This document shows, piece by piece, positions 1 through 5,513 of a DNA stretch of 6,867 bases. This DNA is from Actinomycetota bacterium (lineage in GTDB: Bacteria; Actinomycetota; Acidimicrobiia; Acidimicrobiales; Ilumatobacteraceae). The DNA is taken from NCBI GenBank assembly GCA_005800965.1, contig SYEA01000115.1:1-6867 (forward strand). The letters are read 5' to 3'. Position numbers and translations under genes: made by a program. The notes beneath the pieces are model-generated. The model worked only from the letters and a program-made list of their open reading frames with translations. It had not been told where the DNA came from and ran no database searches. Position 1 is the stretch's first letter. Each line of letters begins with the position of its first letter.

Positions 1-516
1 ATTGCGATACGAAAAGCCCAGGCCGACGTTCACCAAACCGTCGTCACCCTCTGGCGGCATCACGATGGCGAATTGTTCGACGAGACCGCGTCCATATGCC
101 GGCGCTATCTCACCGGAAGTTCGAGCCTTGTTCTCCGAAATTCGTCGATGCCCGTAGATCGGCAATGGCTTCGCATGGTTGCCTTCATCGAGCACTGCTT
201 GGGTCCCTTCCACATAGTGAAAGTGGGTGTAGACCACTGCCGCAATCGGGCGACTCGTGCGAGTTCGCAACTCCTTCAGCGCAAGCGCCATCTCCTGTAC
301 TGATTCACCCGTGTCGAAAGCGATGATTCCATCCGCTGCATCGATGAAGGTTTGATTTGACAACCCATTGCCGACGAAGCACCACGCCCCCGGTCGAACC
401 TCATAGAAGTTGCGCCGAAGCACGTCGCTTTGGGCGAGATGGTCTTCGTGTACTCGTGCGCCATTCGGTGCCACCACGGTGCGCTTGCTGTTTGACTCGA
501 AACTGCGCGCTGTCAT
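1..516 (-). CDS. SdsA-like metallo-beta-lactamase-fold protein (alkylsulfatase relative), 3' end outside window
   Basis: The first 172 residues of a protein read without interruption from ATG 516-514 to the left edge; the C-terminal part is missing. The sequence follows the N-terminal half of SdsA1-type alkylsulfatases: YEVRPGAWCFVGNGLSNQTF (residues 38-57), a first beta-lactamase-fold strand IIAFDTGES (64-72), VVYTHFHYVEGT (94-105), then IYGHRRI and the later APAYGRGLVEQF and GLVNVGLG, which match the region after the metal motif in SdsA1. Members of that family hydrolyse alkyl sulfate esters with a two-zinc site built on HxHxDH. Here the motif is H98-F-H100-Y-V-E103: both first-site histidines are present, but the Asp and His of the second site are Val and Glu. 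The substrate is therefore open. The start is not strongly supported: only a weak GGG lies about 7 bases upstream, and an in-frame stop at 540-538 bounds the frame. GTG at 477 or 474 are alternatives. Family confidence is good; activity is unknown. Confidence 0.82.
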   Translation of the reverse strand, partial: MTARSFESNSKRTVVAPNGARVHEDHLAQSDVLRRNFYEVRPGAWCFVGNGLSNQTFIDAADGIIAFDTGESVQEMALALKELRTRTSRPIAAVVYTHFHYVEGTQAVLDEGNHAKPLPIYGHRRISENKARTSGEIAPAYGRGLVEQFAIVMPPEGDDGLVNVGLGFSYRN

Positions 517-796
517 TTCGCACCCGGTCGCACCACATCATCGTGGCACACCTTGCGTTGGCGATCATCAGCAGCTCGAGGCGCCGTCGGTGATTGATTC
601 CCCTCACGTGGTGCCGAGGTCTGCGGGTTACGGACTGGCTCGTTCGGGCGGCATTCCGTCGCAATATCTGGCCTTGGGAAGCTCATATTCATGCTGATCG
701 TCGCTTCACCCGTACCAATTCCTTACCAAGGTCCCAAATCTGAGGTTGGCGGAATGCGGGGTGACGGCAGAGCGATTGGCGACCTACTGTGGTCAT
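517..796. other. non-coding stretch between two divergent genes
   Basis: This 280-base gap separates the start of the minus-strand metallo-beta-lactamase-fold gene from the start of the plus-strand epoxide hydrolase-like gene. It must hold promoters for both. I can point to a plausible one only for the plus-strand gene (761-790). On the minus side I find no TANNNT hexamer close to the start at 516. Several short open frames cross it on both strands, but they are arginine- and serine-rich, resemble no family I know, and lack start signals, so I do not call genes here. No repeat or strong hairpin was seen. Confidence 0.6.
761..790 (+). promoter_or_regulatory. candidate leaderless promoter of the epoxide hydrolase-like gene
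   Basis: A -10-like TACTGT (785-790) sits exactly six bases before the ATG at 797, so transcription would begin at or next to the start codon. A -35-like GTGACG (761-766, four of six matches to TTGACA) lies 18 bases upstream of it. No Shine-Dalgarno sequence precedes this ATG, which fits a leaderless message. This placement is what decides the start at 797 over the TTG at 746. Confidence 0.5.
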
Positions 797-1195
797 ATGA
801 CTGCCCTTGTTTCAAGTCCCCTAGCGGTTGTCAATGCAATGATCTCGGCAATTGAAGCCAAGGATATCGATGCTGCTGTTGCCCTCATGTCCGAGGCCAT
901 CTCGTACGAGAACATGCCGATGAGACCAATGACCGGCAGGTTGGTGGTTGCAAAGGTGTTGCAGAGTTTCCTCACCCCCGCAGAAGAAGTCGACTGGCAA
1001 ATCGTCTCGGAGATCGAGCGTGACGACATGGTCTTCAATGAACGCCTCGACCGCTTCAAGATCAATGGCCAATGGCTGGAGCTGCCGATTGCCGGAGTGT
1101 TCAAAGTACGCGATGGCAAGGTCGTGTTGTGGCGCGACTATTTCGATATGGCCACCTACTCTGACCAGCTGAAGAAGATCACCAACTCGACGTAG
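797..1195 (+). CDS. limonene-1,2-epoxide hydrolase-like protein
   Basis: A 132-residue protein of the limonene-1,2-epoxide hydrolase (LEH) branch of the SnoaL/NTF2-like alpha+beta fold, probably cytoplasmic. Characterised members open epoxides with a water activated by an Asp-Arg-Asp triad, assisted by Tyr and Asn. All five are visible: Y37 and N39 in SYENMP, R83 and D85 in NERLDRF, and D114 in WRDYFD. The spacing matches Rhodococcus LEH (Y53, N55, R99, D101, D132) with a near-constant offset. The typical core ELPIAGVFKVRDG precedes the last motif. The frame is open back to a TTG at 746, but ATG 797 is preferred because it starts right before the family-typical SPLAVV segment and has TACTGT six bases upstream. 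No monooxygenase or terpene gene lies nearby, so the natural epoxide is unknown. It runs towards the tRNA-Cys gene, 65 bases away, with no clear terminator. Members of the fold also include isomerases, but the complete triad argues for epoxide hydrolysis. Confidence 0.85.
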   Translation: MTALVSSPLAVVNAMISAIEAKDIDAAVALMSEAISYENMPMRPMTGRLVVAKVLQSFLTPAEEVDWQIVSEIERDDMVFNERLDRFKINGQWLELPIAGVFKVRDGKVVLWRDYFDMATYSDQLKKITNST

Positions 1196-1260
1196 CAGAC
1201 GACCACTCCCGAACAAGAGAAACTGGTACTGCGCAGCTCTCAAGACGGCCCAACAGCTTG

Positions 1261-1331
1261 AGGCGACGCCGAGAATCGAACTCGGTTAAAGGGCTTTGCA
1301 GGCCCGTGCCTAGCCAGTCGGCCACGTCGCC
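1261..1331 (-). tRNA. tRNA-Cys (GCA anticodon)
   Basis: The minus strand folds into a 71-base cloverleaf. The acceptor stem GGCGACG pairs perfectly with CGTCGCC. The D arm has GCC/GGC around a GACTGGCTA loop. The anticodon arm has the loop CTGCAAA, giving GCA (1299-1297). A four-base variable loop follows, then a T arm with CCGAG/CTCGG around TTCGATT. The discriminator is U73, the expected identity base for cysteine. The outermost anticodon-stem pair (27-43) is a C-U mismatch. The 3' CCA is not encoded, so it must be added after transcription. The body closely resembles the mycobacterial tRNA-Cys as I remember it. It lies 27 bases downstream of the membrane protein gene on the same strand and could be processed from the same transcript, since there is little room for its own promoter outside that gene. 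Confidence 0.95.
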
Positions 1332-1338
1332 ACGTTCG

Positions 1339-1357
1339 CTGACGCGGACATCGTCAG
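1339..1357 (-). other. hairpin between membrane protein stop codon and tRNA-Cys
   Basis: A perfect six-base inverted repeat, CTGACG and CGTCAG, with a seven-base loop lies between the TAG of the membrane protein gene (1361-1359) and the 5' end of tRNA-Cys (1331). No T-run follows on either strand, so it is not a classical intrinsic terminator. It could mark an RNA processing or partial termination point between the mRNA and the tRNA. Confidence 0.4.
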
Positions 1358-1358
1358 G

Positions 1359-2255
1359 CTACCGACGTGAAAGTCGAATACCCCAAAACACGAGCCCTGC
1401 TCCGACGAGAGCAGCAACGACGAGTGACGCGATCGCACCCTCGGTGAGTGCGCCAGTCAACACCACTGCCCAGATTCCCGTCGAGACCGCCGTTGCTGCC
1501 GACATCAACGCATCACTGCGACGGTACGCAAGCAGAAATAGCCCCGCCGAAATAACGAGGCCGACTACTGCGATGACATCGCCACCGTAGGAATTTTGTG
1601 CCAAACAACCCCACCCCACGATGACGAGTGACGCAACCAGCGGTGGCAGGTTCGGAGTGATCCGTCCGAATATTGCTGCCACTGCCGTGATCGCGCCGAG
1701 CACGCACAGCAACACCCCGGAGGTTTCGACCGAAGCGTTGACCGCCTCGCCGAGAAAGACAATGAACACTGCCAGCTTCAGTAACGCCGATGCCACTGGC
1801 CAACCACTCTTGGTGCGCACGAACCACAGCACCGACCATGCCGCTGCGATGAACGCACCGACTGCACCAGCAGCGGCGTTCGGCTCACCCGGGAGCACCA
1901 CCGCAACGGCTATTCCGAGCGGAATACCGGCAAACGAACCGACGATGCCCGCCAGAAACGCGACGGTCTTCGCTCGACGCACGAGCCAAGCGATTGCCTC
2001 TGCGACGGCCGCAACGGCGAGCAGCACCGCAGAAATGAGCAACTCGGAGGGGTCGTCAGGAATGATCCGAACGGCTACCGCAAACCCGGCCGAAACTAAC
2101 AGAATCACACCCAGCACGATCAGAGCGATGCGCATCGGAAACCGCTCGGCAGGTTGTTGACGCTCGAAGTCAAGACTTGCAAGACGAGCACGCAGTCCCT
2201 CGTCGATGATCCCGCGATCGTGGGCCACGCTCAGGCCCGTCTCCCATTCACCCAT
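1359..2255 (-). CDS. polytopic membrane protein of unknown function (DUF2157-like layout)
   Basis: A 298-residue integral membrane protein. Residues 1-40 form a soluble, charged N-terminus (GIIDEGLRARLASLDFERQQ) that resembles the short helical lead of DUF2157 proteins. About ten hydrophobic segments follow, roughly at 42-62, 71-92, 97-121, 127-146, 152-170, 179-196, 204-220, 224-244, 249-270 and 273-294. It ends in a basic RLSRR tail. There is no signal peptide apart from the first helix and no recognisable catalytic motif or conserved charged intramembrane cluster, so I do not assign a function. The ATG at 2255 is well supported by AAGGAG (2269-2264) eight bases upstream. The gene is divergent from the Cys/Met PLP enzyme gene across a 65-base gap and is followed by tRNA-Cys on the same strand. 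The DUF2157 link rests on overall shape only and is uncertain; that it is a real membrane protein is near certain. Confidence 0.85.
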   Translation of the reverse strand: MGEWETGLSVAHDRGIIDEGLRARLASLDFERQQPAERFPMRIALIVLGVILLVSAGFAVAVRIIPDDPSELLISAVLLAVAAVAEAIAWLVRRAKTVAFLAGIVGSFAGIPLGIAVAVVLPGEPNAAAGAVGAFIAAAWSVLWFVRTKSGWPVASALLKLAVFIVFLGEAVNASVETSGVLLCVLGAITAVAAIFGRITPNLPPLVASLVIVGWGCLAQNSYGGDVIAVVGLVISAGLFLLAYRRSDALMSAATAVSTGIWAVVLTGALTEGAIASLVVAALVGAGLVFWGIRLSRR

Positions 2256-2291
2256 GGCTGGTGCTCCTTGCGCTACCTGACTTCTACGCAG

Positions 2292-2297
2292 ACCTTA
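2292..2297 (-). promoter_or_regulatory. weak -10 candidate for the membrane protein gene
   Basis: Reading on the minus strand, TAAGGT lies in the short divergent gap and would start a message with an untranslated leader of about 28 bases. That fits the presence of a good Shine-Dalgarno sequence at 2269-2264. No convincing -35 is seen, so this is only a suggestion. Confidence 0.25.
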
Positions 2298-2308
2298 GTG
2301 GGCGTAAG

Positions 2309-2314
2309 TAGCGT
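2309..2314 (+). promoter_or_regulatory. candidate leaderless -10 of the Cys/Met PLP enzyme gene
   Basis: TAGCGT ends six bases before the GTG start at 2321, the same spacing as at the epoxide hydrolase-like gene and rpmB. No Shine-Dalgarno sequence precedes the GTG. No clear -35 hexamer was found. Confidence 0.45.
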
Positions 2315-2320
2315 TGCATT

Positions 2321-3484
2321 GTGACCGATAAAGCCAAGCGCCAGCAAGAAACAACTGCGATCACCGCAGGTCGCGACGAGTCGGGTGCACTCGCCCCAGC
2401 GCTCTGGGCATCAAGCACCTGGGACACCACCGATTTAGACGGTACACATGCCGGCGCAACCACAGTGCATGGCACCGGTTTCTACTCGCGCTATGCCAAC
2501 CCCACAGTGCAATCATTCGAACAAGCCATTGCCCAACTTGAAGGCACCGAAGCAGCACTGGCGTTTGGTTCGGGGATGGGGGCCATAGCTGCAACTATTT
2601 TCGCGCTCTGCTCTACGGGCGATCACATCGTGGCCCAGCGCAATTGTTATGCCGGCACGCTTGGCTTTCTCGACGGCCCGTGCAAGCGCATGGGCATCGA
2701 CGTCACGTACGTTGACGGTCGCAACGCTGGCGAGTTTGCTGCTGCAGTACGACCGGGCAAAACCATTCTGGTGATGGCCGAAACACCCTCGAACCCACAT
2801 CTTGACGTTGTCGACTTGGATGCACTCGGTGCCATCAAGGGTCCGTTCACTTTGGTGGATTCCACGATGGCCACACCTCTCGCCCAGCAACCCTGCCGAC
2901 ACGGGGTGTCAATCACGATGCACTCAGCCACCAAAGGCATCGCCGGCCACAACGATGCGACTCTCGGGGTCATTGCTGCCGAGAAGGAACTCATCGACAC
3001 CATCTGGGCTTACTCGGTGTTGCACGGTGCGACCGCTTCACCCTTCGACGCCCTCAATGGCCTGCGCGGCGTCCGCACGCTCGGTGTGCGCCTGCGCCAA
3101 CAGAGCGAGACCGCGCAACAACTTGCAGAGTGGTTGTCGACTCACCCGGCTATCAAACGTGTGAACTATCCGGGGCTGACCACTCATCCACAACACGCAC
3201 TCGCCAAGCGACAGATGCGTTGGTTCGGCTCGATTATGTCGATTGAACTCTGCGGCGACATCACTGATGTGCGTCGACTCACCCAGCGCCTGCAACTGGT
3301 GCGAAATGCCGTCACTCTCGGTGGCCCAGACACGTTGATCTCTCACTCCGCGACGAGCACACACCTGTCGGTTGATCCGGCGGTGAAGGCGGCGACGGGC
3401 ATTAGCGAAACACTCTTGCGAGTGTCAGTTGGGCTCGAAGCGTTCGAGGACTTACGCAGCGATTTCGCAGCGGCACTCGCCTAG
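2321..3484 (+). CDS. Cys/Met metabolism PLP-dependent enzyme (cystathionine gamma-lyase/gamma-synthase family)
   Basis: A 387-residue fold-type I PLP enzyme of the trans-sulfuration family, full length for the family and expected in the cytoplasm. Landmarks in order: Y55-S-R57 in FYSRYANPTV (phosphate-binding residues donated to the neighbouring subunit), SGMGAI at 84-89 (PLP phosphate loop), Y110 stacking on the cofactor ring, D180 in LVDSTMATP (pyridine nitrogen), K205 in SATKGIAGHND (Schiff-base lysine), and R367 in LLRVSVGLE (substrate carboxylate). The position equivalent to the Cys116 of Pseudomonas methionine gamma-lyase is G112, which argues against a methionine gamma-lyase. Cystathionine gamma-lyase, cystathionine gamma-synthase or a homocysteine-forming sulfhydrylase cannot be separated by eye. 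The start is GTG; the next in-frame Met is residue 86, inside the PLP loop, so GTG is required. The gene is monocistronic, divergent from the membrane protein gene and convergent with rpmG, ending 19 bases from the rpmG stop codon. Confidence 0.92.
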   Translation: MTDKAKRQQETTAITAGRDESGALAPALWASSTWDTTDLDGTHAGATTVHGTGFYSRYANPTVQSFEQAIAQLEGTEAALAFGSGMGAIAATIFALCSTGDHIVAQRNCYAGTLGFLDGPCKRMGIDVTYVDGRNAGEFAAAVRPGKTILVMAETPSNPHLDVVDLDALGAIKGPFTLVDSTMATPLAQQPCRHGVSITMHSATKGIAGHNDATLGVIAAEKELIDTIWAYSVLHGATASPFDALNGLRGVRTLGVRLRQQSETAQQLAEWLSTHPAIKRVNYPGLTTHPQHALAKRQMRWFGSIMSIELCGDITDVRRLTQRLQLVRNAVTLGGPDTLISHSATSTHLSVDPAVKAATGISETLLRVSVGLEAFEDLRSDFAAALA

Positions 3485-3497
3485 CGGCCTCAGCCGC
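3484..3497. terminator. small GC hairpin between convergent genes, possible terminator
   Basis: GCGGC and GCCGC form a perfect five-base stem with a four-base CTCA loop in the 19-base gap between the convergent PLP enzyme gene and rpmG; its first base is the last base of the PLP enzyme's stop codon. No T-run follows on either strand, so termination is inferred mainly from position. Confidence 0.35.
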
Positions 3498-3503
3498 AAA
3501 GAT

Positions 3504-3674
3504 CTAGCGCTCTTCTTTGAAAATAACGTGCTTGCGCACGATGGGGTCATACTTCTTGAGTTCGATGCGCTCGCGCGAGTTGACCTTGTTCTTGCGCGTC
3601 ACGTACGTGTAGCCCGTGTCAGCGGTGGAACGCAGTTTGATGATGGGACGACGATCTTTGCTCTTGGCTGCCAT
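3504..3674 (-). CDS. rpmG: 50S ribosomal protein L33, cysteine-free form
   Basis: A 56-residue basic protein that aligns along its length with E. coli L33: KLRSTADTGYTYVTRKNK, then RIELKKYDPIVRKHVIFKE, which corresponds to LELKKFDPVVRQHVIYKE. L33 is a small protein of the large ribosomal subunit near the E site. It contains no cysteine at all, so it is the form without a zinc ribbon. The ATG at 3674 has a strong AAGGAG (3689-3684) nine bases upstream, and that sequence overlaps the TAA stop codon of rpmB. The 13-base gap and same strand make it the second gene of an rpmB-rpmG operon, the same order as in E. coli. It is too short for many ORF cut-offs. Confidence 0.96.
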   Translation of the reverse strand: MAAKSKDRRPIIKLRSTADTGYTYVTRKNKVNSRERIELKKYDPIVRKHVIFKEER

Positions 3675-3687
3675 GACGATTTACTCC

Positions 3688-3924
3688 TTAGACCTTTTTG
3701 CCGTCGCGGCGCATCTCAGCAACTACCGACTCGATGCCACGCTTATCGATGGTACGGATTCCCTTGGCAGAGACGAACATGGTCACCCAACGCTTCTCAG
3801 ATGGCAACCAAAAGCGACGCTTGTGCGTGTTGACGCGCCACGAACGCTTTGACTTGATATTTGAGTGCGACACCGAGTGGCCACGCCCTGGCTTCTTGTC
3901 GAGCACATCACAACGATTAGGCAT
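3688..3924 (-). CDS. rpmB: 50S ribosomal protein L28
   Basis: A 78-residue basic protein matching L28 from end to end: MPNRCDVLDKKPGRGHSVSHS at the N-terminus, KRRFWLPSEKRWVTMFVSAKGIRTIDKRGIE in the centre, and a basic RRDGKKV end. The length equals that of E. coli L28. The only cysteine is C5, and the paired C-terminal cysteines of zinc-binding L28 forms are absent. The first gene of rpmB-rpmG. No good Shine-Dalgarno sequence precedes ATG 3924; instead TAGACT ends six bases before it, suggesting a leaderless message. It is divergent from rpmE2 across a 48-base gap. Confidence 0.96.
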   Translation of the reverse strand: MPNRCDVLDKKPGRGHSVSHSNIKSKRSWRVNTHKRRFWLPSEKRWVTMFVSAKGIRTIDKRGIESVVAEMRRDGKKV

Positions 3925-3930
3925 CTGAGC

Positions 3931-3936
3931 AGTCTA
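3931..3936 (-). promoter_or_regulatory. candidate leaderless -10 of rpmB-rpmG
   Basis: On the minus strand TAGACT is followed by six bases and then the rpmB ATG. No clear -35 hexamer is seen 17-18 bases upstream. It shares the 48-base divergent gap with the rpmE2 -10 candidate at 3959-3964. Confidence 0.45.
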
Positions 3937-3958
3937 AGGGGTGAGGCGCGGTCCCCGC

Positions 3959-3964
3959 TACGCT
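3959..3964 (+). promoter_or_regulatory. candidate leaderless -10 of rpmE2
   Basis: TACGCT ends eight bases before the ATG at 3973. There is no Shine-Dalgarno sequence next to that ATG and no clear -35 hexamer. No AT-rich palindrome of the kind bound by actinobacterial Zur is visible in the 48-base gap. Confidence 0.4.
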
Positions 3965-3972
3965 GACAAGCC

Positions 3973-4275
3973 ATGAAGAAGGACATCCACCCCAACTATC
4001 AATTCGTCGTCTTTGAAGACTCCGGCGCCGACTACCGCTTCCTGACCCGCTCCACCGTCAAGACCGATGCTTCCAAAACCGTCCAGTGGACCGACGGCAA
4101 CACGTATCCGCTCGTGCAGTTGGACATCTCCAACGCCAGTCATCCGTTTTACACCGGCCAGATGAAGATCATCGACTCGGCTGGTCGTGTCGAACGCTTC
4201 AACAAGCGTTACGGCACTCGCAAGAAGGTCGTGAAAAAAGCCGAGCCGAAGGCCACCGGTCGCACCAAGAAATAA
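3973..4275 (+). CDS. rpmE2: 50S ribosomal protein L31, type B
   Basis: A 100-residue protein with the hallmarks of type B L31: MKKDIHPNYQFVVFEDSGADY at the start, FLTRSTVKT, the VQWTDGNTYPLVQLDISNASHPFYTG core, and GRVERFNKRYG. The four cysteines of zinc-binding type A L31 are absent; the protein has no cysteine. A basic tail, KKVVKKAEPKATGRTKK, follows the core. L31 sits at the intersubunit bridge region of the 50S subunit. It is divergent from rpmB-rpmG, so three small large-subunit proteins share one control region. In many actinobacteria type B L31 is a zinc-starvation paralogue under Zur; whether that applies here cannot be decided from this window. Confidence 0.96.
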   Translation: MKKDIHPNYQFVVFEDSGADYRFLTRSTVKTDASKTVQWTDGNTYPLVQLDISNASHPFYTGQMKIIDSAGRVERFNKRYGTRKKVVKKAEPKATGRTKK

Positions 4276-4276
4276 C

Positions 4277-4295
4277 CAACGCTCGCTGAGTGTTG
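4277..4295. terminator. hairpin terminator between convergent rpmE2 and the flavin oxidase gene
   Basis: CAACGCTC and GAGTGTTG form an eight-base stem (one G-U pair in plus-strand RNA) with a GCT loop, filling most of the 23-base gap between two convergent stop codons. On the minus strand the stem has one A-C mismatch but is followed by the T-rich stretch GTTATTTCTT. It probably serves both genes. Confidence 0.6.
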
Positions 4296-4298
4296 TCG

Positions 4299-5507
4299 CT
4301 AATTGCCAATTCGTGCCGTGCCGCGCAGAGACGCCAGGTCGGTCGCACCAACCAGCGCCATGGTGCGGGTGATTCCGGCATTGAAATAGTCAACGACCCA
4401 ATCCACGCCCATCTCACCTGCTGCGCCCACGCCGTATAAATACGGCCGGCCGAACATCACCGCCCGCGCGCCGAGCGCACAAGCCTTGACCACGTCGCTG
4501 CCACGTCGCACGCCACCGTCAACCAGCACCTCGATACCGTCGCCTACGGCATCCATCACCGCTGGCAACAATGCGATCGGGGCCGGTGACCCGTCATATT
4601 GCCGGCCGCCATGATTGCTCAACGCAATCGCCTCGACTCCTTCAGTAACTGCTCGCTGCGCGTCATCCACCGACTGAATGCCCTTCAACATGATTGGCAA
4701 ACCTGATTCGCTGCGCACCCAGTCAAGGTCGCGCCACGACAACGATGCGTCGAACTGGCTGTTGACATAGTCAGACAACGTGATGGCAGTTGAACCGTCG
4801 ACATCATCGCGTCCGGATACTGCCGAAAAGGTGATGGGTTCATGAGTGAGGAAATCCAGCGTCCAACGTGGGTGGCGTACTCCGTCAATAAAGGTTTCGA
4901 GCCCGATCTTGGGCGGCAGGGTGAACCCCCGCCGCACGTCTCGCTCGCGGCGACCAAAAACTGCAGTGTCGACGGTGACCATGATGGCCTTAAAGCCAGC
5001 CACCTTGGCTCGCTGCACCAGCTCACGCGACAAGCCGCGATCTTTCCACACATACAGCTGATACCACAGTGGGCCGTTTGATACTTCCGCAACTTCTTCA
5101 ATGCTGCGCGTGCCCAACGTGGAAAGCGTGTATGGCACACCGCGTCGGGCCGCGACTCGCGCGACGTCGAGCTCCCCTGCTGATGTCGCAATACGCGTAA
5201 AGCCCGTCGGCGAAAATGCATAAGGGAAGGCCATGTGCTGACCCATGACTGTTGTGGAGGTGTCGATCTGCGAGACATCGACCAACACCCGTGGGTTGAG
5301 ATGCACATGCTCGAACGAATCAGAGTTGTTGGCCATTGACCATTCGGTTTCGGCTGCCCCGTCGAAATAGTCGAACACGCCACCGGGCAACTGTCGTTTG
5401 GCCAGGCGTCGCAAGTCGTTGACATCGCCGCAGCGAGCCAAACGGCGGCGGCGGCTATTCCAATCAAATTTTCGCAGGCGCACCACTGAGCGCAGGGTCT
5501 TTAACAT
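4299..5507 (-). CDS. FMN-dependent alpha-hydroxy-acid oxidase/dehydrogenase (LldD2-like)
   Basis: A 402-residue TIM-barrel flavoprotein of the glycolate oxidase/L-lactate dehydrogenase family, full length. These enzymes oxidise 2-hydroxy acids to 2-oxo acids with FMN and pass electrons to oxygen or the quinone pool. Active-site residues map onto spinach glycolate oxidase in order: Y47 (Y24), Y152 in YQLYVW (Y129), D180 in VTVDTAV (D157), R189 (R164), K275 in MLKGIQ (K230), H299 and R302 in SNHGGRQ (H254, R257). FMN-phosphate contacts are VDGGVRRG and FGRPYLYG. The basic N-terminus (RKFDWNSRRRRLARC) and overall layout recall Mycobacterium LldD2, so L-lactate is a reasonable but unproven substrate. 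MftD-type enzymes are related, but no mycofactocin genes are visible. ATG 5507 has GAGG (5515-5512) four bases upstream, overlapping the stop codon of the decarboxylase gene; the six-base gap implies an operon and possibly translational coupling. Confidence 0.92.
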   Translation of the reverse strand: MLKTLRSVVRLRKFDWNSRRRRLARCGDVNDLRRLAKRQLPGGVFDYFDGAAETEWSMANNSDSFEHVHLNPRVLVDVSQIDTSTTVMGQHMAFPYAFSPTGFTRIATSAGELDVARVAARRGVPYTLSTLGTRSIEEVAEVSNGPLWYQLYVWKDRGLSRELVQRAKVAGFKAIMVTVDTAVFGRRERDVRRGFTLPPKIGLETFIDGVRHPRWTLDFLTHEPITFSAVSGRDDVDGSTAITLSDYVNSQFDASLSWRDLDWVRSESGLPIMLKGIQSVDDAQRAVTEGVEAIALSNHGGRQYDGSPAPIALLPAVMDAVGDGIEVLVDGGVRRGSDVVKACALGARAVMFGRPYLYGVGAAGEMGVDWVVDYFNAGITRTMALVGATDLASLRGTARIGN

Positions 5508-5513
5508 GTTGCC

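Noticed and set aside
276..664. Minus-strand open frames of 62 and 87 residues over the left part of the window
   Set aside because: Both are rich in Arg and Ser and match no family. The left part of the region codes in another minus-strand frame for the metallo-beta-lactamase-fold protein, which reads straight to the window edge.
746..796. TTG start giving a 149-residue epoxide hydrolase-like protein
   Set aside because: The extra 17 residues do not resemble the family N-terminus, the start is TTG, and the -10-like TACTGT would lie inside the coding region; ATG 797 fits better.
1621..2160. 179-residue plus-strand open frame opposite the membrane protein gene
   Set aside because: Its Ala/Thr/Ser/Pro-rich composition is what the antisense of a hydrophobic GC-rich gene gives; the minus-strand protein has clear membrane helices and a Shine-Dalgarno sequence.
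1261..3484. Functional link between tRNA-Cys and the cysteine/methionine PLP enzyme
   Set aside because: They are on opposite strands, separated by a membrane protein gene with divergent promoters; no T-box or other leader structure is seen before the PLP enzyme gene, which appears leaderless. Proximity is probably chance.
3429..3833. 134-residue plus-strand frame over the end of the PLP enzyme gene and rpmG/rpmB
   Set aside because: It runs antisense to two clear ribosomal protein genes and out of frame with the PLP enzyme.
3925..3972. Zur operator between rpmB and rpmE2
   Set aside because: Expected from the zinc-free ribosomal proteins, but no AT-rich palindrome like the known actinobacterial Zur box is present; the gap is GC-rich and holds only -10-like hexamers.
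4685..5467. 260-residue minus-strand frame within the flavin oxidase gene
   Set aside because: It overlaps in another frame a protein with every active-site residue of the alpha-hydroxy-acid oxidase family; its own translation matches nothing I know.
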